Shown here: positions 53,020 through 64,000 of the stretch, piece after piece | Position numbering within the stretch: the stretch's first letter is position 1 | Layout of the letters: every line of letters begins with the position of its first letter | Origin: Saccharina japonica | Lineage: Eukaryota; Sar; Phaeophyceae; Laminariales; Laminariaceae | Assembly (NCBI GenBank): GCA_008828725.1 | Contig: MEHQ01000256.1 | Coordinates: 76,612-140,611, forward strand | Length of the DNA: 64,000 bases | Direction: 5' to 3' | Position numbers and translations under genes: made by a program | The notes under the pieces: generated by a model | The model's database searches: none | What the model was told of the DNA's origin: nothing | What the model saw: only the letters and a program-made list of their open reading frames with translations

Positions 53020-56000
53020 TGTATACTCATGCCTTAAATGTCTCTGACGCGTTGAACTCCTTCAGTAAGATGTTTACGAGTATAATTGCTTTACCACTAC
53101 GTAAGTTCATAGGAATTTTTGTCGGGTAGCCCGAGAAACTTTATTTGGGTCATGGTTCGGGTGGAATATTGAATATTGTACTCCTAGCGTTAGGCCCTTC
53201 TCACACAAGGCACCGGCCCTACGGTGGCTTTACGATGTTGCGAGTTTCCATACTTTGTGGCGTTTACTCATTTTTGCTCAGGTTTTGGGGTAGGCGTGCG
53301 GTCAAAGATTGAGAAGTTGGTGAGATCGAAGGGAAAGCTGCCTGCGGTGTCCCCGAGAATTGCTGTGCGGCCATCGAAACCTACGTGCATGATACGAATC
53401 AGGTAGCGATCGTAGGTAGCAGATCGCAAGTCCGGTATCCCCCTCACTCTGGACGACATACAAGAATACCAACAGCAGTGTATGACATAAGTATTGTACT
53501 CGTACCGCATACACCCTGTCAGGCTTGATGGTAGAGAACTTCTCTGTTAGACGTTATTAACTGCTGCGTAACCATCACAACACGCACAGGTGGGCCGAGG
53601 TTCTGTGTCCTGCCGTTGGCAGCCAACGCACGTACGTGTCTGCTGTGATGTCAAGCCTTTGGTCTATGATTGAATGTTTGCGTCGTCGGCGGTTGGCAAG
53701 TAGGAAGGGTAACTGGTGGGAAAGTAACGCTTAGCGGGTGGCGACGGTTTCACGAATGATACGATACGTGAGCGCCACAACGTACGTGGGCAGCAGGTCA
53801 TAGTAGACGCCACATTTGTTACATTTTACACTCGAAGACATAGCTGTTGAACACTGAATTAGCTACGAGTCCAAACTATTGGTGTCGTAGATATCGGCGA
53901 CATTCTGTACGCGTACCGTATGCGTAGCCACGTTATAAGATTTCGTCGGTGGCAAATGGAATGGGCGTTTTTCTTTATAACGAAACGATGGTGTAACTTG
54001 AACGTTTTTGGATTTTTATTCTTGTCGTGTCATTGTTTTGGTATTTATTGGTAATTGGCTATTACGTAGATGTGCTACACGTTTTGCATTGTTCATGTGG
54101 GTCGACTTTGATGGGAGAGAGGGATCACGATGTATGGTGTTAAGTCAAATTATGGTATGGCGATAGTCAAGCAGGCATGGCCGTCAGCTCTCTTCGTAAC
54201 CTACACTCGTTGTCAATATATGTGTACACGTTTGATGTTGTGCAACTATTAATACCACTACGTATATATATTTTTATATTGTGCAACTTTTTGAACTCAA
54301 CAGGGTTCACGCGCACAGGCTAGTGCTTGAGATATATCATATCTCGTCTGAAACCGGATTGCACTGGTGGGGTCATTTTCTACTGGCTATGACGGTTTCA
54401 TCAACCTGACCCACCACGACACCCTCCGATGTTGTGGTAATTTGTTTTGTTTGGGCGCTGGTGGTCCAATTATTATGATCGCTCGACACGTTCAAGCGAA
54501 CGTGGGGATTGAATGGGGTTATAGTGGCAACGACCGGGCCACGAACGCGCACACAAATAATTTGTGATCGGCGGACATCTCTATCTGGATGTCCGTATGG
54601 ATGTGCAATTATCACCGCCGACCACACTGGCAACGATGCGGCAGGCTACACAACGACTGCAAGCAGCGAAGTTGATGACGCTTCAATTTCAAAACGAATG
54701 TTCACGCGTTTCGTGTTGTCGGCTGAGAGCCCCTTGCACTTGACACGTCGTAGGGTAAGGTGATTTTCGCATGTACACAAACTCACTCATTGCATACAAG
54801 GTATTTGAAGCAAACGGCGGCTGTATATGAAGCACCTACGGCAGCCTACGATGATATATACGACATTCAACAGTCTTGAAGTTGAGTACTTGAACATACA
54901 GGTCAGCAGTACATGACTGGGAATTACCTGGCACACGCCACACACAAGCTTGTGAACCACGATATTCTACAATCGCTGTCCTACCGGCTACGGGGCCGCA
55001 CATCTCTTTGGGAAGGCTCGGGGTTGAAACGCGGGACGTGCTTGGGTGAAGCACACGCTTCCCCGTGGTATATACGTATAGCCACTTATGTTTCCAAACG
55101 AACATTCAACGTGGAACGGTTCTTGTAGCATGTCTCCGTTTGTTTCGAGTCAAACCAAAGTCCACCTCGTACAATGAACAGTGGGGTTGCGTACGTATTG
55201 TTGTACTATGTCTTGATTTTTGAATGGTTACTACATTGTTGGTGGGCGTGGCTATTCATATTTTGAAATGTGCTTCTCGATCGGCACCCACCATAGAAGG
55301 GTCAGTTGGAGTACTACAGCAGGAAGGCCAAGCTGGAGAGGGCTCGACAACCAAGACCTACGTTGGTCGCTGACATACAAATGTCGTCATCTAGAGGACT
55401 TCATGTGCTGTCTGCACCTGGTGTTCAAATGTACGTTGGAACGCATGGGGTTGGACGAGCTACGGTAGTCGAAAATATCAATTGGCACGATCATCTACTC
55501 AGCGAATACGGTGAAGCATTCGGCGAGACTGGCTACAACCGCGTCGCCGAGGCGGGCACAAAACATATTTCGCCGGGGGTTATATCTCGAGGGATGCCGC
55601 CAAAATGTCTAGGTTACCGTCGGCCACAATCGTACGGTGAAAGCGGACACGAAAACGGCTGCTAGCTGTGTCCGTGCCGCCTTAAGGGTCGAACGTCTCT
55701 AGCCGTGGTTCTCGACCATGGCTCTCTCCTCCACTCTTTATGTCGTAAGGACCAAAGCTACTACTGTCGATGGGGTTACACCAGCGTATGTTTAGCCTCT
55801 TCCCTTGGGAAGCCCTAGACCTCACCCAGTAAGTGGCTTTGATACAACTCAAAGTGCAACGCGATGAACACGCCCATGGCCTAGGTACGCGCGCAGGGTA
55901 TTTAAACGCCATCTATGTTCCCAGTTTAGGAATCCCGCCAGTCACACATGTTTTTGTCTACAACGTGCTCCCCTTAAGTGTGCACACGTTTGAGATTTGT

Positions 56001-56635
56001 TTTTAAGTCCAAACCGAAGTGCCGCTTTGCGCGCAAGTTACTTTCGGCAAACATGGCGCAACCTTAAAACCACACCGACCTGCTGCCGTGAACACCATTG
56101 GTGTGGTACGTGGTGGAGGATGTTTAAATGCCAAACGCGCGGCCGAGCAATCTCGTTTTGTTGACGATATTTAATGAACCATTTCGTCTGGCAGATACTT
56201 TAGCGTATACCTGGTTCTCTGCATATCGCGACTACTTGAACAGCAGTACTTACCTGGGATAAGGATATTGTAAAACTATTACGAGGGGCCATAGTAATAG
56301 TACCAAATTCTGATGAAAGTACTGTATAGGTCAATGTATAGGTGTTTGTGTGAAATGTAGGTCCTACGTACTACGATCCTCCGAAATAATGGCAGTGATG
56401 CAAGACATTTTTGTTTACGTCTGCTATGAATGGCCAAAACAATCGACGACTGCCCGCAAACAAAGAAATCAAAAATGGTGTCATTGCCACACCAGTGTAA
56501 CTAAACTTCCACAAACCAGTTAACAGTTATGGGCAGAGTTACATGTGAACCATATATACCGGAAGCACCTGTTTGTTGTATACTCGTATACACAATATAC
56601 GTATCATACATGTTATCTTGGCGGGGTGGTCATAT
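53020..56635. other. 3.6 kb without recognised features
   Basis: Checked on both strands. The longest frames (about 54.4-54.8 kb and 55.3-55.7 kb) show no domain, no low-complexity structure and no flanking splice logic. No transposon ends found. May be old, eroded repeat DNA. Confidence 0.4.
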
Positions 56636-56639
56636 ATTT

Positions 56640-56815
56640 CACCAGCACGGGTAGTGGGAGGTCTCACTGCACTGCGGCGTACTGTCCCTGGGTCGCAGTT
56701 ATTCGACCACATAATAACTGGTACGATATTTCTACAATGAAAACTCCGCACGGACACTGGGTGTCTTCGATGACGACGGGTAGAAACGACGGTTTAATGT
56801 GACGAAACCACACAC
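56640..56815 (+). repeat. Eroded family A right arm
   Basis: CACTGCACTGCGGCGTACTGTC, GACCACATAATAACTGGTACG, CTCCGCACGGACACTGGGTG, GACGACGGGTAGAAACGACG and GGTTTAATGTGACGAA occur in family order, at much lower identity than in the intron 1 copies. Confidence 0.6.
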
Positions 56816-57957
56816 CGTCAACGAATCGGGATACTGTAAGAGGTAGCTGTCGCCCTGAGTTTATGACAATACGTAGGCACATCATGGTTCGTCCTCTCCT
56901 GTACCATTATAAGCTTTTTTCGATTTTGTCATGTGTTGGTTGTTTTCTTTGCGTGCCTGTTTTTTTAACTACTACTCGTAGTATATTTTACAGCAGACAG
57001 TATACAGAACGAGACGCCTGATAATGGTCAGTAAAGCTGGTCGAGGCTGTCTTTCATTTTTGAGGGAGAGTGGCCTCTACACTGCTACAGACTACTCCCA
57101 AGAAGCACGAATTAATGACAATACTTGATACTATGTTTTCTTACGTTGAAAAACAGGCGTCATTTGACTCATCCGTTGGTGACTATATTTGGCAAGTCCG
57201 GTAGGCAGGTGCATATTATGATGTAGGCTCATGACAAAAACACGGTATAATACTTCTGTCTAATATCGAGACTAATAATGACTAGATACCACATATATGT
57301 ATAGTTATGTTTGTGAAATTTTCGCACTTTTCGCAACTTTTCTCTTCGCACGAGCACGTTTCGGCAAAACGCTAAGTACCCCGACACGGGAGGCCCGGCC
57401 GGACACATTGGTCGAGGTTTGAGCTCGATCCGAGCACTGCAGCTCGCGTGGCGGGCGCTCAAAGATTTTTTTCCCGCGGAAGTGGATAAGCCGATTTCCC
57501 TGGTTTCTCTGCGTGAGGCTTTTTTGTGTACGTACGTGCCAGTAAATAATACGTAATGTCATGTTGTTTGCCCTGATTTCACGAGCTGGTCATGCGCACA
57601 CACAGGAGAGCGCAGACATATCGGTATACCACAGACAGGTAGAAACAGAACATGCAGAGATCACAACGTTACTACTCTGCATAAGCACCAGCAGCAGGTA
57701 ACACCGTGCCTGGGTGAAACACCCATCTGCGCTGTACTGCTGTGGCTAGCTGTGTTTATCGGAGCAAGCGGTCCGTAATCCACCATCTACCTTCCTGTTG
57801 TGCTGATATATGTGACTGACCCACTCTCACTTTGGCCTGAAATGTAATGGTCGCTTGGATCAAATAGGAGTACGTACCTCAACTGTTAATACGTACATAT
57901 CTTTTTTGTGTTTCTTTCCTGAAGCTCACTTCAGAAATCTACAAGACATCAGACAAT
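56816..57957. other. No gene recognised
   Basis: Ordinary AT/GC mix; short frames only. Confidence 0.35.
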
Positions 57958-58194
57958 ATGCAGCAAACACAAACGAGGTCACAGCCCCGCCTAGACGCAC
58001 AAGCAGCCATTACTGTGGCGGGTCCGCCGTTACTGCTGTGGCTATTAGTGGTTCGCTTCATCGGAGGCTTGCATCCGTCATCAGCAATCCCACCACACCT
58101 CTCTCTCTCTTGTGCGCTGCTGCCTGCTGCCTGCCTGTGCTTGCATGGTGTATGTGCGGCCTGTCGTGCATCTGGCGCAAGCCGCGACAAATAA
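57958..58194 (+). CDS. Small hypothetical ORF, possible membrane or secreted peptide
   Basis: 78 codons from ATG to TAA. The N-terminus MQQTQTRSQPRLDAQAAITV is followed by a hydrophobic stretch PPLLLWLLVVRFIGGL and a second hydrophobic, Cys-rich half (LSLSCALLPAACLCLHGVCA). No family recognised; the second half overlaps CTGCTGCCTGCTGCCTGCCTG repeats, so chance is a real alternative. Confidence 0.2.
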   Translation: MQQTQTRSQPRLDAQAAITVAGPPLLLWLLVVRFIGGLHPSSAIPPHLSLSCALLPAACLCLHGVCAACRASGASRDK

Positions 58195-59287
58195 TACTGT
58201 ACCGGTATTTGGGCAAATCATTTTTTGATGTTTAATTTATTTTCAGGTGCGGGGGTGCAATCTGGGCAAAACAAAAAATAATTACTGTAGATCGCATTTC
58301 CAATTTTATTATTTCGTACCAGAAATAGAGTTAATTAATTATTTTCGGAGTTCGGGCACACGATAACCCAGACCCCACATATATAAGACAAACAGCAAAC
58401 AAAAACCAAGTGGATTTCTTACGTAGTAGGCAGGTGTGGTCGAGAGTTTCAGCCCCTTCTTCGATGCATTCCTTTTCTACTTCTTTGCAAATACTATCCC
58501 ACCACTCTGCTACTGCTGTACGAGCACTGCTGTGTCCCATGTGCCACGTGTGCGTGCGTGTGCGGTGTGTGCTGTGTGTCATAGACCTCCCATACCTTGA
58601 GCGCCACAACAATAAGACTATTGACAAATATGATAAAATGTTTGGCGAGGTCATTAACAAAAATCTCTGAGAACGATCGAGTCAATAGTAGTAATAGTTG
58701 TAAGGAACGCTAGGTATAGAAGGACAGGGTGCCCCTAGCCAGGTCAGCCTATATAACGGGTACTCGTTGGTACTCACGGGTGTTGTTTGCGTAGAGATAG
58801 AAGAAGAGCAGGCTTATTCCGTGTTCGCGTGATGAACGACTGAGAAGGCAGGTGAGATGGCTAAAAGCAATCGGGAACCATCCCTGGTTCCCACCTAAGA
58901 TACCGCCTTCCAAGTACTACCAATACGATTATTATACCTGATACCAGGTATTTACCAAACGTTTCCACATCATGCCAGCAGTACCATAACACTAGCCCAC
59001 CCTGATGAGCCGTATATGCAGAAATATGAGAAATTCGTGGATACCCCGATTCCACGAACTAAAACATGAGTCGAAGATGCGGCTCCTTAAAACCCACTCC
59101 CACACCTCTGAACGGCAAGGCTACGAAGCCGAGCAAGGAACGTCAAAAAAGAAGAAACGTTGGAACCGAAATCCTGCAGTCATTGTACATGAACTGCCCT
59201 CCCGGCTCGAGAGCGGGGGCTCGGTAGAACTGATAACACTGGAAAACTAGACACTTAAAAACATCCCCGAAACCCGGCCCAAAACAT
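58195..59287. other. No gene recognised; LTR-like promoter words at about 58698
   Basis: A TGTAAGGAACGC start with CCTATATAACGGG 45 bp later resembles the front of an LTR, but no matching partner or end was found. Two diverged copies of a GAGCGGGGG..TCGG..G..C.AAT(A/T)ACRCT block occur at about 59208 and 59350, the second inside the gypsy fragment's tail. Confidence 0.25.
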
Positions 59288-61640
59288 TCAGAAAGCGTGT
59301 CCTGAGCCCCAAGTTAGTGGCTCGATTATACAGACCCGCCCCGGCATTGAGCGGGGGGGGTCGGCAGTACGAATTACGCTAAAACTACTCCCAAAACCGC
59401 CCCAGAAAAAAATATCAGAAACTGGTAGGCGATACTGAGAAGAAAAACAGTCCGAACCGAAAACTCGGAAAACGTCGCAAATACAAACTACAAAGAGGTT
59501 CCGCCCCAATCCCCTGAAATATGAGAAAATAATCGAGCGCAGCGGCGACGCGAAAAATTCAGCTGTCCACTGCTCGTCTCGTGATTCATCTACGTTACGC
59601 TGAATCCCCCGCGTAAACGCGCTAGCTAAATGAACTTGTAGACACCAAGAACCCCGTACAGCTCTTGTTGAAGTCGTGTAGCGCGCCGGAGAAAGAGGAA
59701 GCTTGATCGGTCCTGGGTCATCCAAAAATCGAACGAAGTAAACTCCGTCCGTTGGTGTAGTCGCGCCGATTTTCCGCAGCCACCACAGACCGTCGTCGCC
59801 CTTGTACCAGAAGTGGGCCCCGTTGGGAAGCACGGTGACACTGTACCGGCGAAGCCATTCGGCGTGCGGTACACAACCATAGCCGGGGGCCAGGAACCGT
59901 TCGCCGTTTTTCCGAGAAAGCTCCCGTTGAGCAGCGCCAATCCTCATTCGACGGTACAGGCGGTTGGTTTGGCGGTGCTGGTTTGGGGTGCCGGCCCAGT
60001 ATCGAAAAATTTCCCGGCGAGAGAGTCGGAGATCCATTTCCCGTTCCCAAGACGGGCGAGACAGTCCCGTCCAGTGCGTCTCGTACATCACCGCGATGAC
60101 ACCACCCCTGCCCCGCACCGACTGGTGTCCCGTAATTTTCTCCACTTCGAGACGTTGGAGAGGAGTGGAAACGTTGTCCTCGGTGACGTGGTAAGGGGGG
60201 GATTTCTTGGAGAAGTTGTTGAGGACGTATTGCGTCAACCCCGCAGGCAAATACTTCGGCATGTCTCCGTGGTCGTGGGGGTTTGCACAGGGCTTGCAGC
60301 GCTGTACAGACACGCGCTTGCGAGCATCAGCGCCGGGCATGTCGGAGGGCAGGTCCAGATATAGGAGCTGTGCCAACCCCCACGACCACGGCGACACGCA
60401 AAAGTATTTGCCTGCGGGGTTGACGCAATACGTCCTCAACAACTTCTCCAAGAAANCCCCCCCTTNCCACGTCACCGAGGACGACGTTTCCACTCCTCTC
60501 CAACGTCTCGAAGTGGAGAAAATTACGGGACACCAGTCGGTTCGGGGCAGGGGTGGTGTCATCTTAGCCCCGAGAGGGGACTTGTCTGGGGTGTCCGCGG
60601 AGGAGCAAGGTCCGACTGCAAGGACTTTGTAGGGCCCCGTCCAGTTCAGCGACAGCTTGGCCTTGAGGACCTTGGCGTCCGTGTCTGTCTTGGCCCCCTG
60701 ACGAATGGTGGCTGCCGTATTGTACACCCACGCCCAGCCGCCAGTGACGAATTTGGGGACCGGACGCAAGGCGTCGGAGAGGGCGGAGTTGCGCCGGTTC
60801 ACGCGAGCAACCGTGAGGGCGTGGTGTTCGCGAACGATGTCGTACGCGCGTTGCTGGCGGTCCGTCGCCAAGTCGCAGTACGCGAGGTGGTCGCGGGCCA
60901 AACTCTGGTGGCCGGCGACGCCTGCGCGCTCAAAAATCGTGAGAGGAAGTCGAGGGAGCCGACCCATGTGGACCTCGTTGGGAGCCAAACCCGTGGCGGC
61001 GCTGACCGAATTGTTGTACGCAAATTCGACGTGGGGGAGCTGTTCATCCCAGTTGTTCTGGAGCTCGTTGACGACCATCGCCAACATCTGCGCCATCGTG
61101 TGGTTCACACGTTCCACCCCACCATTGCCGTTAGGGTGGTAGGAGCTCGTGGCGATTTTTCGAACTCCGAGAAGCTGATAGACGACGTGCGAAAGCTTCG
61201 AGCAGAACTGGAGGCCGTTGTCCGAGAGTATGCTGCGGGGGCATCCCCAGAGGGGGATATACTTGTTGATGAGGATGTTGGCCGTGCCCTCAGCGGTGAA
61301 TTCGGCGGCGGTGACGGCGAACATGTCGGCGCGGCGACTGAAGCGGTCTGTGAAGAGAAAGATGTAAGTGTTGCCTCGGGGCGTGGTCGGAAGGGGGCCG
61401 AAGTAGTAGACGCTGACAGCGATGCCGGGCCCTTCAGGCAGGGGCATCGATATGACGGGCCATCGGACCGTCAGCCGCGAGGTTTTGCGTGCTTGGCACT
61501 TCAAGCAGTGGCGTAGCCACCACCTGGTGCAGATGTTCATACCGATCCACCAGTAGAATCGTTCGAGCATTCGCAGGGTGCGCGCGGTCCCCAAGTAGCA
61601 GGAAGCTGTGGAATGACAGGCCTGCATGACCCAGGGGCGT
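59288..61640 (-). mobile_element. Ty3/gypsy (chromovirus-type) fossil: integrase and chromodomain
   Basis: Minus-strand sequence shows, in order, an HHCC integrase zinc finger (CH...H, CLKCQAR), an integrase core with Asp, Asp and Glu in the usual context (FTDRFSR, ILSDNGLQF, HPNGNGGVERVN), an integrase C-terminal region, and a chromodomain-like stretch (EVEKITGH ... SWEREMDL ... FRYWAG). The chromodomain after integrase marks a chromovirus-like gypsy. Gag, protease and RT are absent and no LTR pair was found. It is a broken, incomplete copy carrying an internal inverted duplication; age not estimated. Confidence 0.8.
60096..60564. repeat. 193-bp inverted duplication with two ambiguous bases
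   Basis: 60096-60288 and 60370-60564 are near-perfect reverse complements around an 80-bp spacer, and both N bases of the window lie in the right arm. It sits within the gypsy fossil. An assembly or chimeric-read fold-back is as likely as a real rearrangement. Confidence 0.85.
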
Positions 61641-61759
61641 ATGAGCAGTGGTAATGCAGGGCTGCGACCGGCGGTCTTGTAGGCCGCCGGCGAAGGCCAA
61701 TGAAACCACTACATAATGCCTCCAACCTGTCAGTTTGTAACCTCTAGCCTTGACCAATG

Positions 61760-62538
61760 AGGTGCGCAGAATTATCGAGGAAGCTGATTGTTTGTGACGA
61801 AACTGCCTCGTTTTGGTTTACATAGAGTTCTGATATTTTTGCCGATGATCGAAACGGGTCTTACACATAAACCTCAAAACCTATTGGATAGGAAACGGCC
61901 GAATAAGGGTCCCAAGAAATTTCACCAAGCAAAAATATTCCGGTTCGTGTGTGAGTTCCCATTGAAGCATTCAACGGAAGTTTCCGCGACTTTCATGAAA
62001 ACTTCCAGTGACTTCAACAAAAACTAAAAAACATAGTACCAGACCCCAGCGTACCTGTAGACATCATAGAAATAACGTAGGTGTTATTTTATCACGGAAT
62101 GCCTAGCACAGACGGTCGGTACACACCTCTTGCTGAACAGGTACGGCGTTGCATCTGTCATTTGCATTACTTGCTCGCTTTCTTCCATCGAGCACATTGT
62201 TTGTGATATACAACCTGGTGGTAATCTAAGGATACTCCGTCTTTTTTATCGAAAATACGTGGTGTGAGATCCTCATGGTCCTCATCACTGTTACCATATT
62301 ATGCTCATCGTCACCATCATCAACATCTCCATTAAGGAGCAAAAGGTTATCGGCAACCAGGCAATTTAGTTGGTTCCAGTATGCACAATGTCCCGTGAAC
62401 TCGTCCTCTCCTCATTTTTCTAGGGCTGCAATGTTTCGTATACAGGACGGCCGTTCCTCCGCAACCCCGTGGGCGGATTGTTGGATAGTACAGTAAGACA
62501 TTTACACGAATAAGGTATTAAAAAAAAAAAAAAACAAA
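61760..62538. other. No gene recognised
   Basis: Short frames only; ends in an A-run (62520-62534) directly before the family E copy. Confidence 0.35.
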
Positions 62539-62817
62539 GACGCATGCTATGATACGGCAAAGCTGCACCACGTTTTTTTTTCTGAGGGTGTTTGGTCACT
62601 TGATTATAGTATAGGTGCTCTATACCTCACCCCAAAAGTGATTTGAACGGAAACAAAAGTGCTACCCGATGAACAGTGCCATGGCCTAAGCACAAAATGA
62701 AAAATAGTGTGACACGAAAACGAATTTCTGCGATTTTGAGCTTAAGGAGCATTATTATCATTCAGAAACGTTTCAGGCAAAAAAAGGTATACCTATACCT
62801 CTATCGTAGCACGCGTC
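62539..62817 (-). mobile_element. Family E MITE (right flank)
   Basis: 279 bp from GACGCATGCTATGATACGG to CCTCTATCGTAGCACGCGTC, flanked by CAAA on both sides (a possible target duplication, but the flank is CAAA-rich). Same orientation as the intron 3 copy (GAGGTATAGAGCACC, TCATCGGGTAGCAC on the minus strand). Confidence 0.75.
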
Positions 62818-62859
62818 CAAACAAACAAGCAAAATAACAAACAATAAAATTACAACCTT

Positions 62860-64000
62860 ATGGAGACAGCCCTGTGGGCTGTGGATATTCCGGTGGCCGG
62901 TTGACTTTGCTGCTCATGCTGGCAATGTCATAAAATGGGGCAGCACGGTGTACCCGGGGTTCCATGCGGTTTGAAGCTGTTAGGCGACTATGCCGTATCT
63001 GATGGGCATTTAGGAGTAGTTTCCGTTTCAAATCTCCCTTTCTTCAAGTTGTACGAACACGCGAGGGAACGAGCCATGCGCGACCCCGACATCGGAGACA
63101 GACCCATGTAGAAGGAAACACAAAGACAGAAATGATGAAGGTATAGGCGGTGGTGGCCTACCTTTTCTTATTTTGCTAATTAATCATGATTGGTCATTAC
63201 TGGATACGCCCTCGACAGCCCCGTGTTTTGGGAGTACGATGCCCGCGTCGCTGCGCATATTGTCATCCCCGGAAAGGGAGCAACGGAGTTCACCTGGGGA
63301 GTGCCACGCCGTAAAAACAAAACAAAACAAAACAAAAACGCCAAGAGACTACACCGTACCCGATGTGTACTTAGGTGTATTGGTTCCGTCTACCCCTCGT
63401 TACTCAAGGTATGGAACACATGAGGAGGTGAGAGTAGTGACAACAGTTACGGCATCGAAGACAGCCCCATGTGATGTGAACTGGGGTTGTTTCTACGCCG
63501 CTCATACAACCAGCCCCCCCCTCCCCCCCCTGCCTGCGGCTCCAAATGGACAGGAGACTGTCGTGGTGAGAGCATAAAACATGGCTCGCGATACCAAAGC
63601 ACCCCATGCATACTATTTACAGGACGGCCGGGGGGGCTGCTCACACATGCACATAAATAATGCACAAAGATGCCGTTCTGGCACCGAAGACAGCCATGTG
63701 GGCTGCGAAGTTGGGTGGCTGCTAAGCGGCTCATGTGGCCAACTCCCCTTTCAACAACACAAGCTGATTCGGGCTTTCTACAGTCTCAATCTGGTAGGAG
63801 CCCATGCGTGTACGAATTGTTGTTTCTGATTTTGTTGTCGTTTCCTTCTTGGGCTTCTTGCGGAAACACAAGAGTAGAGTGGAATATGCAGTGCCGGCAC
63901 CGATAAAAAACCTGTGTTCTGCGAAGATTGGTCGCCGCCATGCGGCTCACATTGACAACCTCCTACATGGGACAACCCATTCGGGTTCGGGCTTCTTACG
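62860..64000. repeat. Degenerate ~220-bp repeat running off the right edge
   Basis: Copies begin near 62862, 63090, 63463, 63687 and 63895 with variants of GAAGACAGCCCCATGTGGGCTG, then TTGGGTGG..GCTAAGCGGCTCATG(T)...CCAAC. Identity between copies is moderate. Poly-C/poly-G tracts interrupt them (63512-63530). Frames inside are not convincing. Confidence 0.45.

Noticed and set aside
55306-55665. 119-codon plus-strand frame
   Set aside because: No domain, no splice context and composition like the flanking DNA; probably chance.
58698-58985. Possible solo LTR (TGTAAGG start, TATATAA box)
   Set aside because: No partner LTR, end or target duplication could be found.

Overview
The window is eukaryotic, nuclear and very repeat-rich. 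It has GT-AG introns, tRNA-like Pol III units, a Ty1/copia element, a chromodomain-bearing Ty3/gypsy remnant, hAT and PIF/Harbinger-like elements and many short terminal-inverted-repeat (TIR) elements. There is no bacterial gene organisation. GC-rich exons sit in long, TE-filled introns, and the one host gene encodes a secreted beta-helix protein with a Thr/Pro-rich tail. This best fits a large-genome stramenopile alga, most likely a brown alga. That assignment is inference.

Main host gene (+ strand, about 7.80-50.74 kb). Seven exons can be followed by phase-compatible splice sites and continuous right-handed parallel beta-helix sequence. Exon 1 carries a long basic N-terminus, a hydrophobic secretion segment and the first beta-helix coils. 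Intron 1 spans 31.5 kb. Exons 2-6 continue the helix. Exon 7 is an Asp-rich, Thr/Pro-rich tail. The exon 6/7 junction is the weak point, and two exon-like blocks at 52.3-53.0 kb may give an alternative 3' end.

0-7.8 kb, upstream: the C-terminus of a hAT transposase followed by an Ac-like subterminal repeat array, another TIR element, then nested copies of an abundant foldback DNA element (here 'family A', ends GTGTGTTCTTCACATTAAACC-like). One old family A copy is split by a 955-bp hAT MITE with a perfect 8-bp target duplication.

8.3-39.8 kb, intron 1: several family A copies (including full-length units of 2.0 and 2.9 kb), two short repeat families (B, C), a remnant of retroelement type at 10.6-13.1 kb, a dimeric PIF/Harbinger-like MITE with TAA duplications, a whole-looking young Ty1/copia insertion, a 954-bp element built of GTACT/GAGTA palindromes with 17-bp TIRs, tRNA-like units, and a segmental duplication that copied the exon 2 splice acceptor.

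39.9-50.5 kb, introns 2-6: unusually dense in a ~200-280 bp MITE family (here 'family E', TIR GACGCGTGCTACGATAGAGGT-like). Five of the seven copies in the window lie in introns 3, 4 and 6.

50.7-64 kb: a tandem repeat overlapping the stop codon, an acidic ORF, candidate alternative exons, several kb with no convincing gene, a broken Ty3/gypsy integrase-chromodomain fragment with a 193-bp inverted duplication and two ambiguous bases, one more family E copy, and a degenerate ~220-bp repeat running off the right edge.
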